From Solirubrobacterales bacterium 70-9 (lineage in GTDB: Bacteria; Actinomycetota; Thermoleophilia; Solirubrobacterales; 70-9), in NCBI GenBank assembly GCA_001898095.1, contig MKSH01000247.1, positions 38,788 to 65,672 of the forward strand: DNA of 26,885 bases, in the 5' to 3' direction. Below are positions 6,366 to 14,211 of the stretch, piece by piece. Every line of letters starts with the position of its first letter. Position 1 is the first letter of the stretch. The translations under genes were made by a program, and so were the position numbers. Under the pieces are notes generated by a model that was not told the origin of the DNA, made no database searches, and saw nothing but the letters and a program-made list of their open reading frames with translations.

Positions 6366-7583
6366 ATGACTGTCGCCTGCGTCCTCATCCCACGCTTCGC
6401 CCTCCGCGTCGCGGCCGGACGCTCCTGGCAGGCCGACAGGCCCGCCGCGCTGGCGCCGGTGCCGGGCTCGCGTCAGGTCGTCGGCGAGACCTCGCGGCCG
6501 GCGGAGATGCTCGGCGTCCACGCCGGGATGGCTCTCGGCGAGGCGCTGTCACGGTGCCCGTCGCTTCGGCTCGTCACCCCCGACCCCGCCCAGGCGGCGG
6601 AGCTCTGGGAGCAGATCCTCCGTCGCCTCGAGGGGATCGGGGCGGCGGTCGAGTCGACCTCGGAGGGCGAGGCCTTCTTCGTCGTCGACGGCCTGACGGG
6701 TCTCCACGGCGGCGAGGTCGACGGAGTCCTCCGGGCGGCGGGCGAGGCGATCGCCACCAGGGCGCTCCTCGGCGCCGCGCCGGGCCGCTTCGCCGCCGCC
6801 CTCGCGGCCGGGCGCAGACGACAGCTCCCCCGTGGCGTCGGAGACGTCGACGGCGTGATCTCCGACCGCGTCCTGTTCCCCTTCCTGCGACCGCACCCGG
6901 TCTCGACCCTGCGCGGTCGGATCGACCCCGGCAAGGCGGAGGACGACCTGATCGGCGCGTTGCAGCGACTCGGCATCAGGACCCTCGGCCGCCTGGCCGA
7001 GCTGGGCGACGACCAGATCGCCGACCGCTTCGGCGCGCTCGGTTTGCAGGCGCTGCGGCTCGCCCGAGGAGAAGACCAGCCGCTCCGCCCGCGCTCACCG
7101 AAGGAGGACCTGGCGAGCGAGCTGGAGCTCCCAGAAGGCACCGCCGGCGCCCAGCTCGAGCGTGCCCTCGGCCTCCTCGTCGATCGCCTCCTCGCGGCGC
7201 CCGCCCGTCGCGGTCGTACCCTCCTCGCCGTCCGCCTCGGCGCGCCGCTCTGCGCCGGCGGGAGCTGGAGCGCCGAGCAGGGATTCGGCCGGCCGACCGC
7301 CGCGGCGCCGACGATCCGATCGCTGCTGGCGCCGCGTCTCGAGGCCCTGCCCGGTCCCGCGGCGGCGCTCCGCCTCCGGGCGACGGCGCTCGGACCGCCG
7401 GCAGCCGATCAGCTCGAGCTGCGGATCGACGGTGAGGAGAACCGTCGTCGTCGCCTCTCGGCAGCCGTGCGGGAGGTGCGGGCGGCGGCCGGGCCCGAGG
7501 CGCTCCTTCGCGTCGTCGACCTCGACACCCGCTCGCGCGTGCCCGAGCGTCGCTTCATGCTCAGCCCCTTCCCGGAGCGATGA
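6366..7583 (+). CDS. imuB: ImuB: Y-family polymerase-like mutasome subunit
   Basis: This 405-residue Y-family-like protein acts as the hub of the DnaE2 mutasome in SOS-induced translesion synthesis and is not expected to polymerise. The start VACVLIPRFALRVA lacks the Asp of polymerase motif I. The position of the SxDE catalytic motif reads FVVDGLTGLHGG (105-116), so the active site is gone, as in other ImuB proteins. A helix-hairpin-helix region lies at about 200-235 (RLGIRTLGRLAELGDDQI). A little-finger domain follows at about 248-345, and the C-terminus VPERRFMLSPFPE is typical of ImuB. The protein is shorter than mycobacterial ImuB (over 500 residues), and its QLELR (349-353) may be a weak beta-clamp motif. 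The gene overlaps the next one by ATGA and is driven by the LexA-controlled promoter. Confidence 0.88.
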   Translation: MTVACVLIPRFALRVAAGRSWQADRPAALAPVPGSRQVVGETSRPAEMLGVHAGMALGEALSRCPSLRLVTPDPAQAAELWEQILRRLEGIGAAVESTSEGEAFFVVDGLTGLHGGEVDGVLRAAGEAIATRALLGAAPGRFAAALAAGRRRQLPRGVGDVDGVISDRVLFPFLRPHPVSTLRGRIDPGKAEDDLIGALQRLGIRTLGRLAELGDDQIADRFGALGLQALRLARGEDQPLRPRSPKEDLASELELPEGTAGAQLERALGLLVDRLLAAPARRGRTLLAVRLGAPLCAGGSWSAEQGFGRPTAAAPTIRSLLAPRLEALPGPAAALRLRATALGPPAADQLELRIDGEENRRRRLSAAVREVRAAAGPEALLRVVDLDTRSRVPERRFMLSPFPER

Positions 7584-7825
7584 GCGGCGGCGGCCGGATC
7601 TACGCGCCCACACGGGCGCAGGTCGGCGTCGACGCACGCGGCGTTCCCGACCTCGTCGAGGGCCTCGGGGTCGAGGCGATCCGTGAGGACTGGCTGGTCG
7701 AGGACCGCTGGTGGACCGACGCGCCGCTGCGCCGCCACTACTGGGAGCTCGTCCTCGCCGACGGCCGCGACGTGGTCGTCTTCTGCGACCTGGAGACCGG
7801 CGGCTGGTTCCGCCAGCCGTCCTGA
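7580..7825 (+). CDS. Small protein between imuB and dnaE2 (DUF6504-like)
   Basis: This 81-residue protein is rich in Trp and acidic residues. The core REDWLVEDRWWTDAPLRRHY, followed by WELVLADGRDVVVFCDLETGGWF, looks like a small beta-rich fold and resembles the DUF6504 family, which I recall accompanying imuB/dnaE2 in actinobacteria. Its start lies in the imuB stop (ATGA, 7580-7583) and its stop overlaps the dnaE2 start (TGATG), so the three proteins are translated as a unit. A role in mutasome assembly is plausible from this arrangement but unproven. The family name is from memory. Confidence 0.75.
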   Translation: MSGGGRIYAPTRAQVGVDARGVPDLVEGLGVEAIREDWLVEDRWWTDAPLRRHYWELVLADGRDVVVFCDLETGGWFRQPS

Positions 7826-10800
7826 TGGCCGCCTCCCCCTACATCGAGCTCCACTGCCACTCGGCCTTCTCCTTCCTCGACGGCGCCTCGACGCCGCTCG
7901 AGCTGGCCGCCCGTGCCGCCGAGCTCGGCTATCCGGCGCTGGCGCTGACCGACCACGACGGTCTCGGTGGCTCGATGGAGTTCGCGCACGCCTGCAAGGG
8001 GGTCGGGGTGCGGCCGATCACCGGCGCCGAGCTCACCGTCGTCCTGCAAGGTGAGGACGCCGACCTGCCGGAGCTCGCCCACCTGACCCTGTTGGTCGAG
8101 GACGCCACCGGCTACCGCAACCTCTGCCGTCTCCTCACCGCCGCCCACTCCCACACCCGCGACGGTACGCGGCGGGAGGCGGGCCGACCGTGGGTCGCGC
8201 TCGAGCGGGTGCTCGGGCACGCCGAGGGGCTGGTGTGCCTGTCGGGCTGCGCGACCGAGGGTGTCCTCGCGGGACGGCTCGAGCGCGGAGAGCGCACCGA
8301 GGCCGCCGCTCTCGCCGGGCGACTGCTCGAGGCCTTCGGCCGCGACCGCCTCCGGGTCGAGCTGCAGCGGCCCTATTCGCGCACCGACCGTGCCCGCAAC
8401 CGCGCGCTCGCCGGTCTCGCCTCGCGCCTCGGCGTGCCGACCGTCGCGGCCGGCGACGTCCACTTTCACGACCGCGGACGCGCGCGGCTGCAGGACGCCC
8501 TCGTCTCGATCCGAGAGGGAGTCCCGCTCGAGGAATCCGAGCCGCTGCGGCGTGGCAACGGCGTCGGCGCGCTCGCCTCGCGCGAGGGGATGGCCGAGCG
8601 CTTCGTCGGGTACCCCGAGGCGGTCACCGAGACCGCGGACCTGGCGGAGCGCCTCACCTTCGACCTCACCCGCGACCTCGGCTACCGCTATCCCGGCAGC
8701 GAGGATCCCGGCGCCGACGGCGAGCTGGCGGCGGTCTGCCGCTCGCTCCTCGCCGGACGCTACGCCGGCTCGCCGCGACGGGCCGAGGCCGAGCGGCGCC
8801 TAGAGGACGAGCTCGGGATCATCCGCCACCTCCACCTCTCCGGCTTCTTCCTCCTGCACCGCGACATGCTCGAGCTGGCCCGCGACGTCGCCCTCGAGGT
8901 CCGTGGCCCCGACTCGGCCCGCTCGATCCTGCCGCCGGGGCGGGGAAGAGGGTCGAGCGTCTCCTCGATCGTCTGCTACCTGACCGGCCTCTCCCACGTC
9001 GATCCCGTCGAGGCCGAACTCTTCGCCGGGAGGTTCCTCAACGCCGAAGCGACCTCGATGCCCGACATCGACCTCGACTTCCCCCGCGACATCCGCGAGA
9101 GGCTGATCCCGCGGGTGATCGAGCGCTACGGCCACGATCACGCCGCCCTGGTCGCCGCCTTCCCGACCTACCGCCCACGCGGCGCGGTGCGCGAGATCGG
9201 CAAGGCGCTCGGTCTGCCGGCGGGGGAGATCGAGCGGATCGCCCGCACCCTCGGCTTCCACGGCGAGGCCAAGGAGATCGGCAAGCTCGTCGCCTCCGTC
9301 GTCGGCGAGGAACGCGCCCGCTCGCCGCGCTGGCGCTCGCTGATCGAACTCTCGGCCGAAGCCCAGGGACTCCCCCGTCACCTCTCCCAACACTCGGGCG
9401 GCATGGTGATCTCGACCCAGCCCCTGATCGACCTCTGCCCGGTGGTCCCGGCGGCGATGGAGGGCCGCCAGATCGTCCAGTGGGACAAGGACTCCTGCGC
9501 CGACGCCGCCTTCCTGAAGATCGACCTGCTCGGGCTCGGCATGCTCTCGGCGGTCGAGCGCTGCGTGCTCGAGATCGACAAGGTGAGGGGCGAGCGGATC
9601 GACCTCTCGCGGATCCCACTGGACGACCCCGAGACCTACGAATCGATCCGCGCCGCCGAGACCACCGGCGTCTTCCAGATCGAGTCGCGGGCGCAGATGC
9701 AGATGCTGCCGCGGACCCAGCCGCGGAACCTCGACGACCTGACGGTCCAGGTGGCACTGGTGCGGCCGGGGCCGATCCAGGGCGGGGCGATCCATCCTTA
9801 TATAGAGCGGCGCAAACGAAAGCGGGAGGACCCCGGCTTCGAGATCCCCTACGAGCATCCGTTGTTGGAGCCGGTGCTCGCCGAGACGCTCGGCACGATC
9901 GTCTACCAGGAGCAGGTGATCGAGGTGGCGATGGCACTCTCGGGCTTCTCCTCCTCGGAGGCCGAGGGCCTGCGGCGGGCGATGAGCCGTAAGCGCTCCG
10001 AGCAGGAGATCGAGAAGCACCACGAGCGCTTCGTCGAGGGCGCCGAAAGAAACGACGTGCCGACCGCGACCGCGGAGCGGGTCTGGGAGCAGATCAAGGG
10101 CTTCTCGGGCTTCGGCTTCCCGAAGGCCCACTCGACCGCCTTCGGCCTCCTCGCCTACCAGTCGGCCTGGCTGCGGATCAACTACGGCCCCGAGTTCCTG
10201 GCGGCGCTCCTGAACGAGCAGCCGATGGGCTTCTACCCGCCCGATGCCCTGGTGCGCGAGGCGCAACGGCGCGGGATCCGCCTGGCGCCGGTCGACGTCG
10301 ACCGCAGCGAGGTCCTCTGCCATGTCGAACGGGTCCGCGGCGGACTCACCGTGCGGATCGGGCTCGGCTACGTCAAGGGGGTGAAGGAGGCGGAGATGGA
10401 GGCGCTGGTCGCCGAGCGCGAGCGGACTGGCAGCTACGCCGGGATCGCCGACCTCGCCGCCCGCTCGGGTGTCGGTCGCGACGGCCTCGAGCGCCTCGCC
10501 TGGGCGGGGGCGCTCGACGGGCTGCCGGCGCGGGAGGGCCGCCGCGAGAGCTTCTGGCGGCTCGGGGTCGGAGGCGCGACCCGGGGAGCCGATGGGCAGC
10601 TCCCGCTCCCGCTCGAGGCGCCGGAGGCCCCGGCGCTCGACCCGTTCGGCCGCTGGGAGCGGATCGTCGAGGACTACCGCTCGACCGGCGTCAACCTCGG
10701 CGAGCACCCGCTCGCGCTCCTGCGGGGCGGGCTGGGGGAAGGGGTGGTGAGGAGCACCGACCTGAAGATGATCGCCGACGGGGCGACGGTCGAGATCGCC

Positions 10801-11181
10801 GGCATGGTGGTCGCCCGCCAGCGCCCGGAGACCGCGAAGGGGATCACCTTCGTGCTGCTCGAAGACGAGCGCGGCTCGGTCAACCTGATCGTGCCGTCCG
10901 GGGTGTATGAGCGGCAGCGGGAGGTGGTGCGCTCGGCGCCGCTGATGCGGGCGAAGGGGAGGCTCGAGCGGCGCGAAGGCGTGATCAACGTCCTCGTCTT
11001 CGACCTCGACGCGCTGCGGTGGAGCGAGCCGCCTGCAGAGGTGAGGCGGATCGAGTCGAGTGGGGATGATGCCGGTGACCGCGACGAGGTCGCCGCCCGA
11101 CGGCGCGCCCGCGAGCTGGCGGTGGCGGAGCTGCGGGCGGTGGTCCCGGCCGGACACAGCTTCGGGCGGCGGGGGCGGTGA
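7825..11181 (+). CDS. dnaE2: Error-prone DNA polymerase DnaE2 (ImuC)
   Basis: This 1118-residue C-family polymerase copies damaged DNA during the SOS response and causes induced mutation. The PHP domain starts at once with IELHCHSAFSFLDGAS (7-22) and ALTDHDGLGGS (40-50). The palm has GRGRGSSVSS (372-381) and PDIDLDF (413-419) with the metal-binding aspartates. The third aspartate is D567 in FLKIDLLGLG. QHSGGMVIS (522-530) and KAHSTAFGLLAYQSAWLRIN are further family blocks, and a helix-hairpin-helix region plus an OB-fold follow (VEIAGMVVARQRP, then ITFVLLEDERGSVNLIV). The length fits DnaE2, which is shorter than replicative DnaE1, and the imuB linkage confirms the paralogue. The ATG at 7825 overlaps the preceding stop; upstream in-frame sequence is Arg/Pro-rich shadow. 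No imuA or imuA' is nearby. Confidence 0.95.
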   Translation: MAASPYIELHCHSAFSFLDGASTPLELAARAAELGYPALALTDHDGLGGSMEFAHACKGVGVRPITGAELTVVLQGEDADLPELAHLTLLVEDATGYRNLCRLLTAAHSHTRDGTRREAGRPWVALERVLGHAEGLVCLSGCATEGVLAGRLERGERTEAAALAGRLLEAFGRDRLRVELQRPYSRTDRARNRALAGLASRLGVPTVAAGDVHFHDRGRARLQDALVSIREGVPLEESEPLRRGNGVGALASREGMAERFVGYPEAVTETADLAERLTFDLTRDLGYRYPGSEDPGADGELAAVCRSLLAGRYAGSPRRAEAERRLEDELGIIRHLHLSGFFLLHRDMLELARDVALEVRGPDSARSILPPGRGRGSSVSSIVCYLTGLSHVDPVEAELFAGRFLNAEATSMPDIDLDFPRDIRERLIPRVIERYGHDHAALVAAFPTYRPRGAVREIGKALGLPAGEIERIARTLGFHGEAKEIGKLVASVVGEERARSPRWRSLIELSAEAQGLPRHLSQHSGGMVISTQPLIDLCPVVPAAMEGRQIVQWDKDSCADAAFLKIDLLGLGMLSAVERCVLEIDKVRGERIDLSRIPLDDPETYESIRAAETTGVFQIESRAQMQMLPRTQPRNLDDLTVQVALVRPGPIQGGAIHPYIERRKRKREDPGFEIPYEHPLLEPVLAETLGTIVYQEQVIEVAMALSGFSSSEAEGLRRAMSRKRSEQEIEKHHERFVEGAERNDVPTATAERVWEQIKGFSGFGFPKAHSTAFGLLAYQSAWLRINYGPEFLAALLNEQPMGFYPPDALVREAQRRGIRLAPVDVDRSEVLCHVERVRGGLTVRIGLGYVKGVKEAEMEALVAERERTGSYAGIADLAARSGVGRDGLERLAWAGALDGLPAREGRRESFWRLGVGGATRGADGQLPLPLEAPEAPALDPFGRWERIVEDYRSTGVNLGEHPLALLRGGLGEGVVRSTDLKMIADGATVEIAGMVVARQRPETAKGITFVLLEDERGSVNLIVPSGVYERQREVVRSAPLMRAKGRLERREGVINVLVFDLDALRWSEPPAEVRRIESSGDDAGDRDEVAARRRARELAVAELRAVVPAGHSFGRRGR

Positions 11182-11280
11182 GCCCCGTCGGTCGGGCCTG
11201 TGTGCGGCCTTTGGCGAAGATCGCGGCTACCCGACGGGTGTCCGGCGACATTCCCGAACCGAACGTCACTGGCTCTGGAC

Positions 11281-11533
11281 GTGGTCGGCTCAGCGCCAGA
11301 GCATCGCGCGGGTGCCCCGGAAGCTCGAGTCGAAAAGATCGTCGGCCGCAACATCGCGCGGTTGCGGCATGAACAGGAGCCTGACCCAGGAGGAACTGGC
11401 CCATCGTTGCCGGGTCCATCCGGTCGAGCTGGCACGCGCCGAGCGCGGCGTCCGTGACATGCGGGTCTCCACGGTGGCGAAGATCGCCGCGGGGTTGCGG
11501 GTCCCTGCGAGTGAGCTGCTCGCCGGCGTCTAG
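11281..11533 (+). pseudogene. XRE-family helix-turn-helix regulator, apparently frameshifted
   Basis: The two halves of a single XRE/Cro-type DNA-binding domain lie in different frames. Up to about 11375 one frame reads VEKIVGRNIARLRHEQ, the first helix. From about 11377 the next frame reads SLTQEELAHRCRVHPVELAR and continues through ERGVRDMRVSTVAKIAAGLRV to PASELLAGV and a stop at 11531-11533. Joined, they give a normal XRE domain, so about one base is extra (or two missing) near 11376. The upstream frame could begin at the GTG at 11281. Alternatively a 54-residue ORF starting with ATG at 11369 might be translated, but it would lack helix 1. The shift could be a real mutation or a sequencing error. 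The gene converges tail-to-tail with the ArsR-like gene, sharing its stop region. Confidence 0.7.
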
Positions 11534-11823
11534 ATCGCGGTCCATGCTTCGACGACCCCGACGAGGAAGCCGGCCTCCGGGCCCGGACCGTAGAAGTGCT
11601 CGCTGGCTCCGCGTACCTGTCGCGTCCCCACCAGGATCAGGGCCCCGTGTCTCTCCGCGACCCGCATGTGGTAGGCGACGGTGCCCAACTCCTCGTCCAG
11701 TCTCGCCGCCAGCCTCACCGCCGACATCCCGTCGCCGTCCCAGGCGGGGATGTCACGGATGATCGCCACCCGCATCGCGTGGCCCAGCACCCTCGCCGTC
11801 GCAGCTATTCGCTGGTCGTCCAC
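11530..11823 (-). CDS. ArsR-like winged-helix transcription regulator
   Basis: This 97-residue single-domain regulator has a helix-turn-helix at about 32-55 (VRLAARLDEELGTVAYHMR), then a wing containing GTRQVRGASEHFYGP. The RGAxEHFY ending of the wing is common in a paralogous ArsR-like family of Solirubrobacterales-type actinobacteria. No cysteines are present, so it is not a metal sensor of the classic type. The GTG at 11823 is the best start: AAAGGAGG lies 7 bases upstream, the strongest ribosome site in the window, and the upstream in-frame extension is not domain-like. The target is unknown. The 127 bp upstream, between this gene and the preceding one on the same strand, should hold its promoter. 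Confidence 0.75.
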   Translation of the reverse strand: MDDQRIAATARVLGHAMRVAIIRDIPAWDGDGMSAVRLAARLDEELGTVAYHMRVAERHGALILVGTRQVRGASEHFYGPGPEAGFLVGVVEAWTAI

Positions 11824-11950
11824 GTCCCCTCCTTTGATCAGCCCATTCCGAGCATTCTGGCAATAGCGTAAGGTCGAGACGACCATCCTGAACCCCGCTC
11901 GTGGCGCATAAACCTGTCTGCCCAAGGGAAGAGCTGAGCCTCATTCTCGT

Positions 11951-12448
11951 TCAGCCCTCCTTCATCACGTAGCGGCGAGGTCGCGCCCTGACGAGCTCCA
12001 CCTTCTCGGTGCCGGCCAGCCTGGCGAGGCAGTTCCCGACCGCACCCGAACTCCGCTCGAGGCCCTTCGCCACGGCGGTCGGGCCGAGTGGTCCTTCATC
12101 GGCGTGCTCGCGCATGTAGGCGATCACCAGTCGGTCAAGCCCGCCCGGCCGCAGGCGCTCGGCCGGCCCGTCGTCGGGCGGCTCGTCGACCACTGCCGCC
12201 TCCGGCCGAGGCTCCTCGCCGGAGATCGGCGAGTAGCGATCGGGGAGTCGCCGTTTTCCCTCCCGGCCACCGGCGGTGCGCTCGACTTTCCCGGCATCCT
12301 CCAAGGTGGCGAGATACTTGCGCGCGCTGGTGCGGCCGATACCGGCCGCCGCCGCGACCTCGTCGACGGTCACCTCGCCCTCGGCAGCCCCGAGGGCATC
12401 GATCACCTTCTGTTCGTGGGGAGTCTCTTTTTTCGCGGTGGTGCTCAT
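11951..12448 (-). CDS. Protein with two winged-helix DNA-binding domains
   Basis: This 165-residue protein has two winged-helix units joined by an acidic, Pro-rich linker (about 72-100). The first (12-62) contains VTVDEVAAAAGIGRTSARKY, the second (104-163) LGPTAVAKGLERSSGAVGN followed by LARLAGTEKVELVRARPRRY. Such proteins resemble MarR- or IclR-type DNA-binding domains of actinobacteria, including some linked to mobile elements, but I cannot name a family. GGAGG lies 8 bases before the ATG at 12448, which supports this start. A long gene-free region lies upstream, and the ArsR-like gene is downstream on the same strand after 127 bp. Confidence 0.7.
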   Translation of the reverse strand: MSTTAKKETPHEQKVIDALGAAEGEVTVDEVAAAAGIGRTSARKYLATLEDAGKVERTAGGREGKRRLPDRYSPISGEEPRPEAAVVDEPPDDGPAERLRPGGLDRLVIAYMREHADEGPLGPTAVAKGLERSSGAVGNCLARLAGTEKVELVRARPRRYVMKEG

Positions 12449-13206
12449 CTCATTTCCTCCGTTCCGTTTCCGAAAATGCGTTCGACCCCTGGCCGCAGGC
12501 CACCACCCCGGCCAGGTCGTCGACCGCGGTCGCCTCGTCTTGCTTCGGCCGGGCTATGTAGGTCCTCGACCGGCTCGTGATGCTCATCTGCTACAGGCCG
12601 GTGAAGCGACGGGTGCCTCCTTTCGTGGGGCACCGCCAGGGCTATGCAGCACCCCCGTTTACGGGGCGGCGGAGGTGTTACCGCTCGGGCTGCATCCGAA
12701 GCTCTGTCCTTCGGTGCCGCACCCCCTTAGGGCGTTGGCGGCGCCCGGCCGGGGACTAGCTTCTTCCTTGCTCGACCGACGTTAGCTCGGTGCCGTCGAC
12801 AAAGCGAGTGCCAGACCCATGGAATCGAAGCCGATCCGGGGCAATCCCGCCCGAGGCGGACCGGGCGGCGCCCCCGTCGGAGGGTCCACGGGGGTGTGGC
12901 CGGACGGGCCCGGCGGTCAGCCCGCCGCGGCTACATGGGCCCCAGTGCCGGTCAGGACGCCGACGGGCGCAGATCATCTACGAGCGCGTCCCGAACCTGT
13001 CCTCCGGCGTCGCGGCCGACCCGGGTGGGCAGGCGACCGCGCGACGGACGAGGAGCGGGGAGGATTCGGGCACGTCGAGTCTCATGAAATGAGAATGCCG
13101 CGAAGGGAGGCGTCCCCTGGCCCTCGGTCTCCGGTCACTAAGACACCTTCGCCACGCTCTTGCTTTACGGTCGGAGAATCCTGACGGAGTATAAGCTGCA
13201 CTTATC
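12449..13206. other. 758-bp gene-free region with strong hairpins
   Basis: No convincing gene lies here; the ORFs are Arg/Pro/Gly-rich and lack recognisable domains. Between 12612 and 12714 three perfect hairpins follow each other: GGTGCC/GGCACC (12612-12617 with 12629-12634), CCCCG-TTTA-CGGGG (12653-12666) and CCGAAG/CTTCGG (12696-12701 with 12709-12714). A 15-bp inverted repeat TCTCAT-GAA-ATGAGA lies at 13080-13094. The run of hairpins could be a structured RNA, the leader of the minus-strand gene at 12448, or an element remnant. I find no tRNA, rRNA or CRISPR repeat. Confidence 0.4.
13190..13205. promoter_or_regulatory. LysR-type operator overlapping the lysR promoter
   Basis: ATAAG-CTGCA-CTTAT (13191-13205) is a perfect 5-bp inverted repeat with a 5-base centre, of the short AT-rich dyad kind bound by LysR regulators. 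Its left arm is part of TATAAG (13190-13195), a good -10 hexamer 11 bases before the ATG at 13207. Binding here would repress the lysR gene itself. No ribosome site is present, so the transcript is probably leaderless or nearly so. Confidence 0.55.
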
Positions 13207-14094
13207 ATGGACCTTCGCCAGCTTCGATATTTCGTCATGATCGCGGAGCGTCTCAGCTTTCGCGCCGCAGCCGACGATTTGCGTCTTGCCCAGCCGGCCC
13301 TCTCGCAGCAGATGCGGAAGCTGGAGGGGGAGCTGGGAGTGAGCTTGTTCGATCGATCGCTGCGGCCCATCCGCCTCACCGATGCCGGCGAACACCTTCT
13401 CCCCCGAGCGCGGTCCATCCTGCGTGAAATCGACATCACGGTTGCCGAGTTGAAGGACTTCTCCGCCCAGCCTCGCGGTCGCCTCACGGTTGGCGTGATG
13501 CAGTACCTGACGACCCTGGAGGTGCCCGACCTGCTGGCTGATTTCAGCTCAAGATTTCCAGCGGTTGATCTCGGTCTACGGGTGGGTAATACGGGCCAGC
13601 TGTTCGAGGAACTCGAGTTCGGCGAGATCGACGTGATGATCTGCCATACCGACGGGCTCGAGTCGAGGCCGGATCTGATCATCGAGCCGATGCGGGTCGA
13701 GGAGCTGGTCTTCGCCGTCTCTCCCGACCACCGCAGTGCCGGGTCGGCGACGATCTCGATCGAGGAGATCGCCGACACCGCCCAGATTACGTTTCGAGAG
13801 GGTGCCAGCAGTCGCGAGGCCATGATCTCCGCGTTTGACCGTAAAGGCCTCAAGCCACACATCGCGTTCGAGAGCGGCGACATGTCGACCGCGATGGACC
13901 TTGTCGCACGAGGTTTCGGGGTCGCGCTGGTGCCGCGTTCGGTCGCCGCGCGCGACAGCCGGGTCTCGACCCTGAGTGTCGCGCCCGAGCCGTTGGCACG
14001 TCATGTGGCGTTCGCCTGGCGTCGCGATCGGCACCGTTCGCGCGCGCTCGAGGCGTTCCGCGTCGTCACCCATGAAGCGATGGACATCCAGTAG
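13207..14094 (+). CDS. LysR-family transcription regulator
   Basis: This 295-residue protein has the standard LysR layout. The N-terminal winged helix (1-60) starts MDLRQLRYFVMIAERLSF, followed by AAADDLRLAQPALSQQMRKL and the linker helix. The effector-binding domain (about 88-290) contains RGRLTVGVMQYL, ELEFGEIDVMICH and the GFGVALVPRSVA segment. The length is typical. It is encoded in the same direction as, and 117 bp before, the catabolic cluster at 14212-24645, so it probably senses a substrate or intermediate of that pathway and activates the operon. LysR genes are more often divergent from their targets; here a same-strand layout is seen. The operator-like dyad directly before its start suggests autorepression. 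Confidence 0.92.
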   Translation: MDLRQLRYFVMIAERLSFRAAADDLRLAQPALSQQMRKLEGELGVSLFDRSLRPIRLTDAGEHLLPRARSILREIDITVAELKDFSAQPRGRLTVGVMQYLTTLEVPDLLADFSSRFPAVDLGLRVGNTGQLFEELEFGEIDVMICHTDGLESRPDLIIEPMRVEELVFAVSPDHRSAGSATISIEEIADTAQITFREGASSREAMISAFDRKGLKPHIAFESGDMSTAMDLVARGFGVALVPRSVAARDSRVSTLSVAPEPLARHVAFAWRRDRHRSRALEAFRVVTHEAMDIQ

Positions 14095-14196
14095 GCCCTC
14101 GACGAAACGGGCCGACCGGGTCCCTTTGGTGGCGACCGGTATGCCCCATGCAGGGAATCTTGTTCCGCGCCGCTGGTCGATCCTCCCGGGGTCACA

Positions 14197-14202
14197 TATA
14201 CC
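14197..14202 (+). promoter_or_regulatory. Possible -10 element of the catabolic operon
   Basis: TATACC lies 9 bases before the ATG at 14212, with no Shine-Dalgarno sequence between, which suits a leaderless transcript. I do not see a convincing -35 element at the right distance, which would be consistent with a promoter needing an activator such as the LysR protein. This is a single-hexamer prediction. Confidence 0.35.
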
Positions 14203-14211
14203 CATGCCTCA

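Noticed and set aside
8800..11157. 785-codon minus-strand ORF inside dnaE2
   Set aside because: It lies entirely antisense to dnaE2, which has all polymerase motifs; the translation is low-complexity.
12790..13092. 100-codon plus-strand ORF upstream of the lysR gene
   Set aside because: Basic, Pro/Gly-rich translation with no domain, no ribosome site, and several overlapping ORFs of the same kind in other frames.
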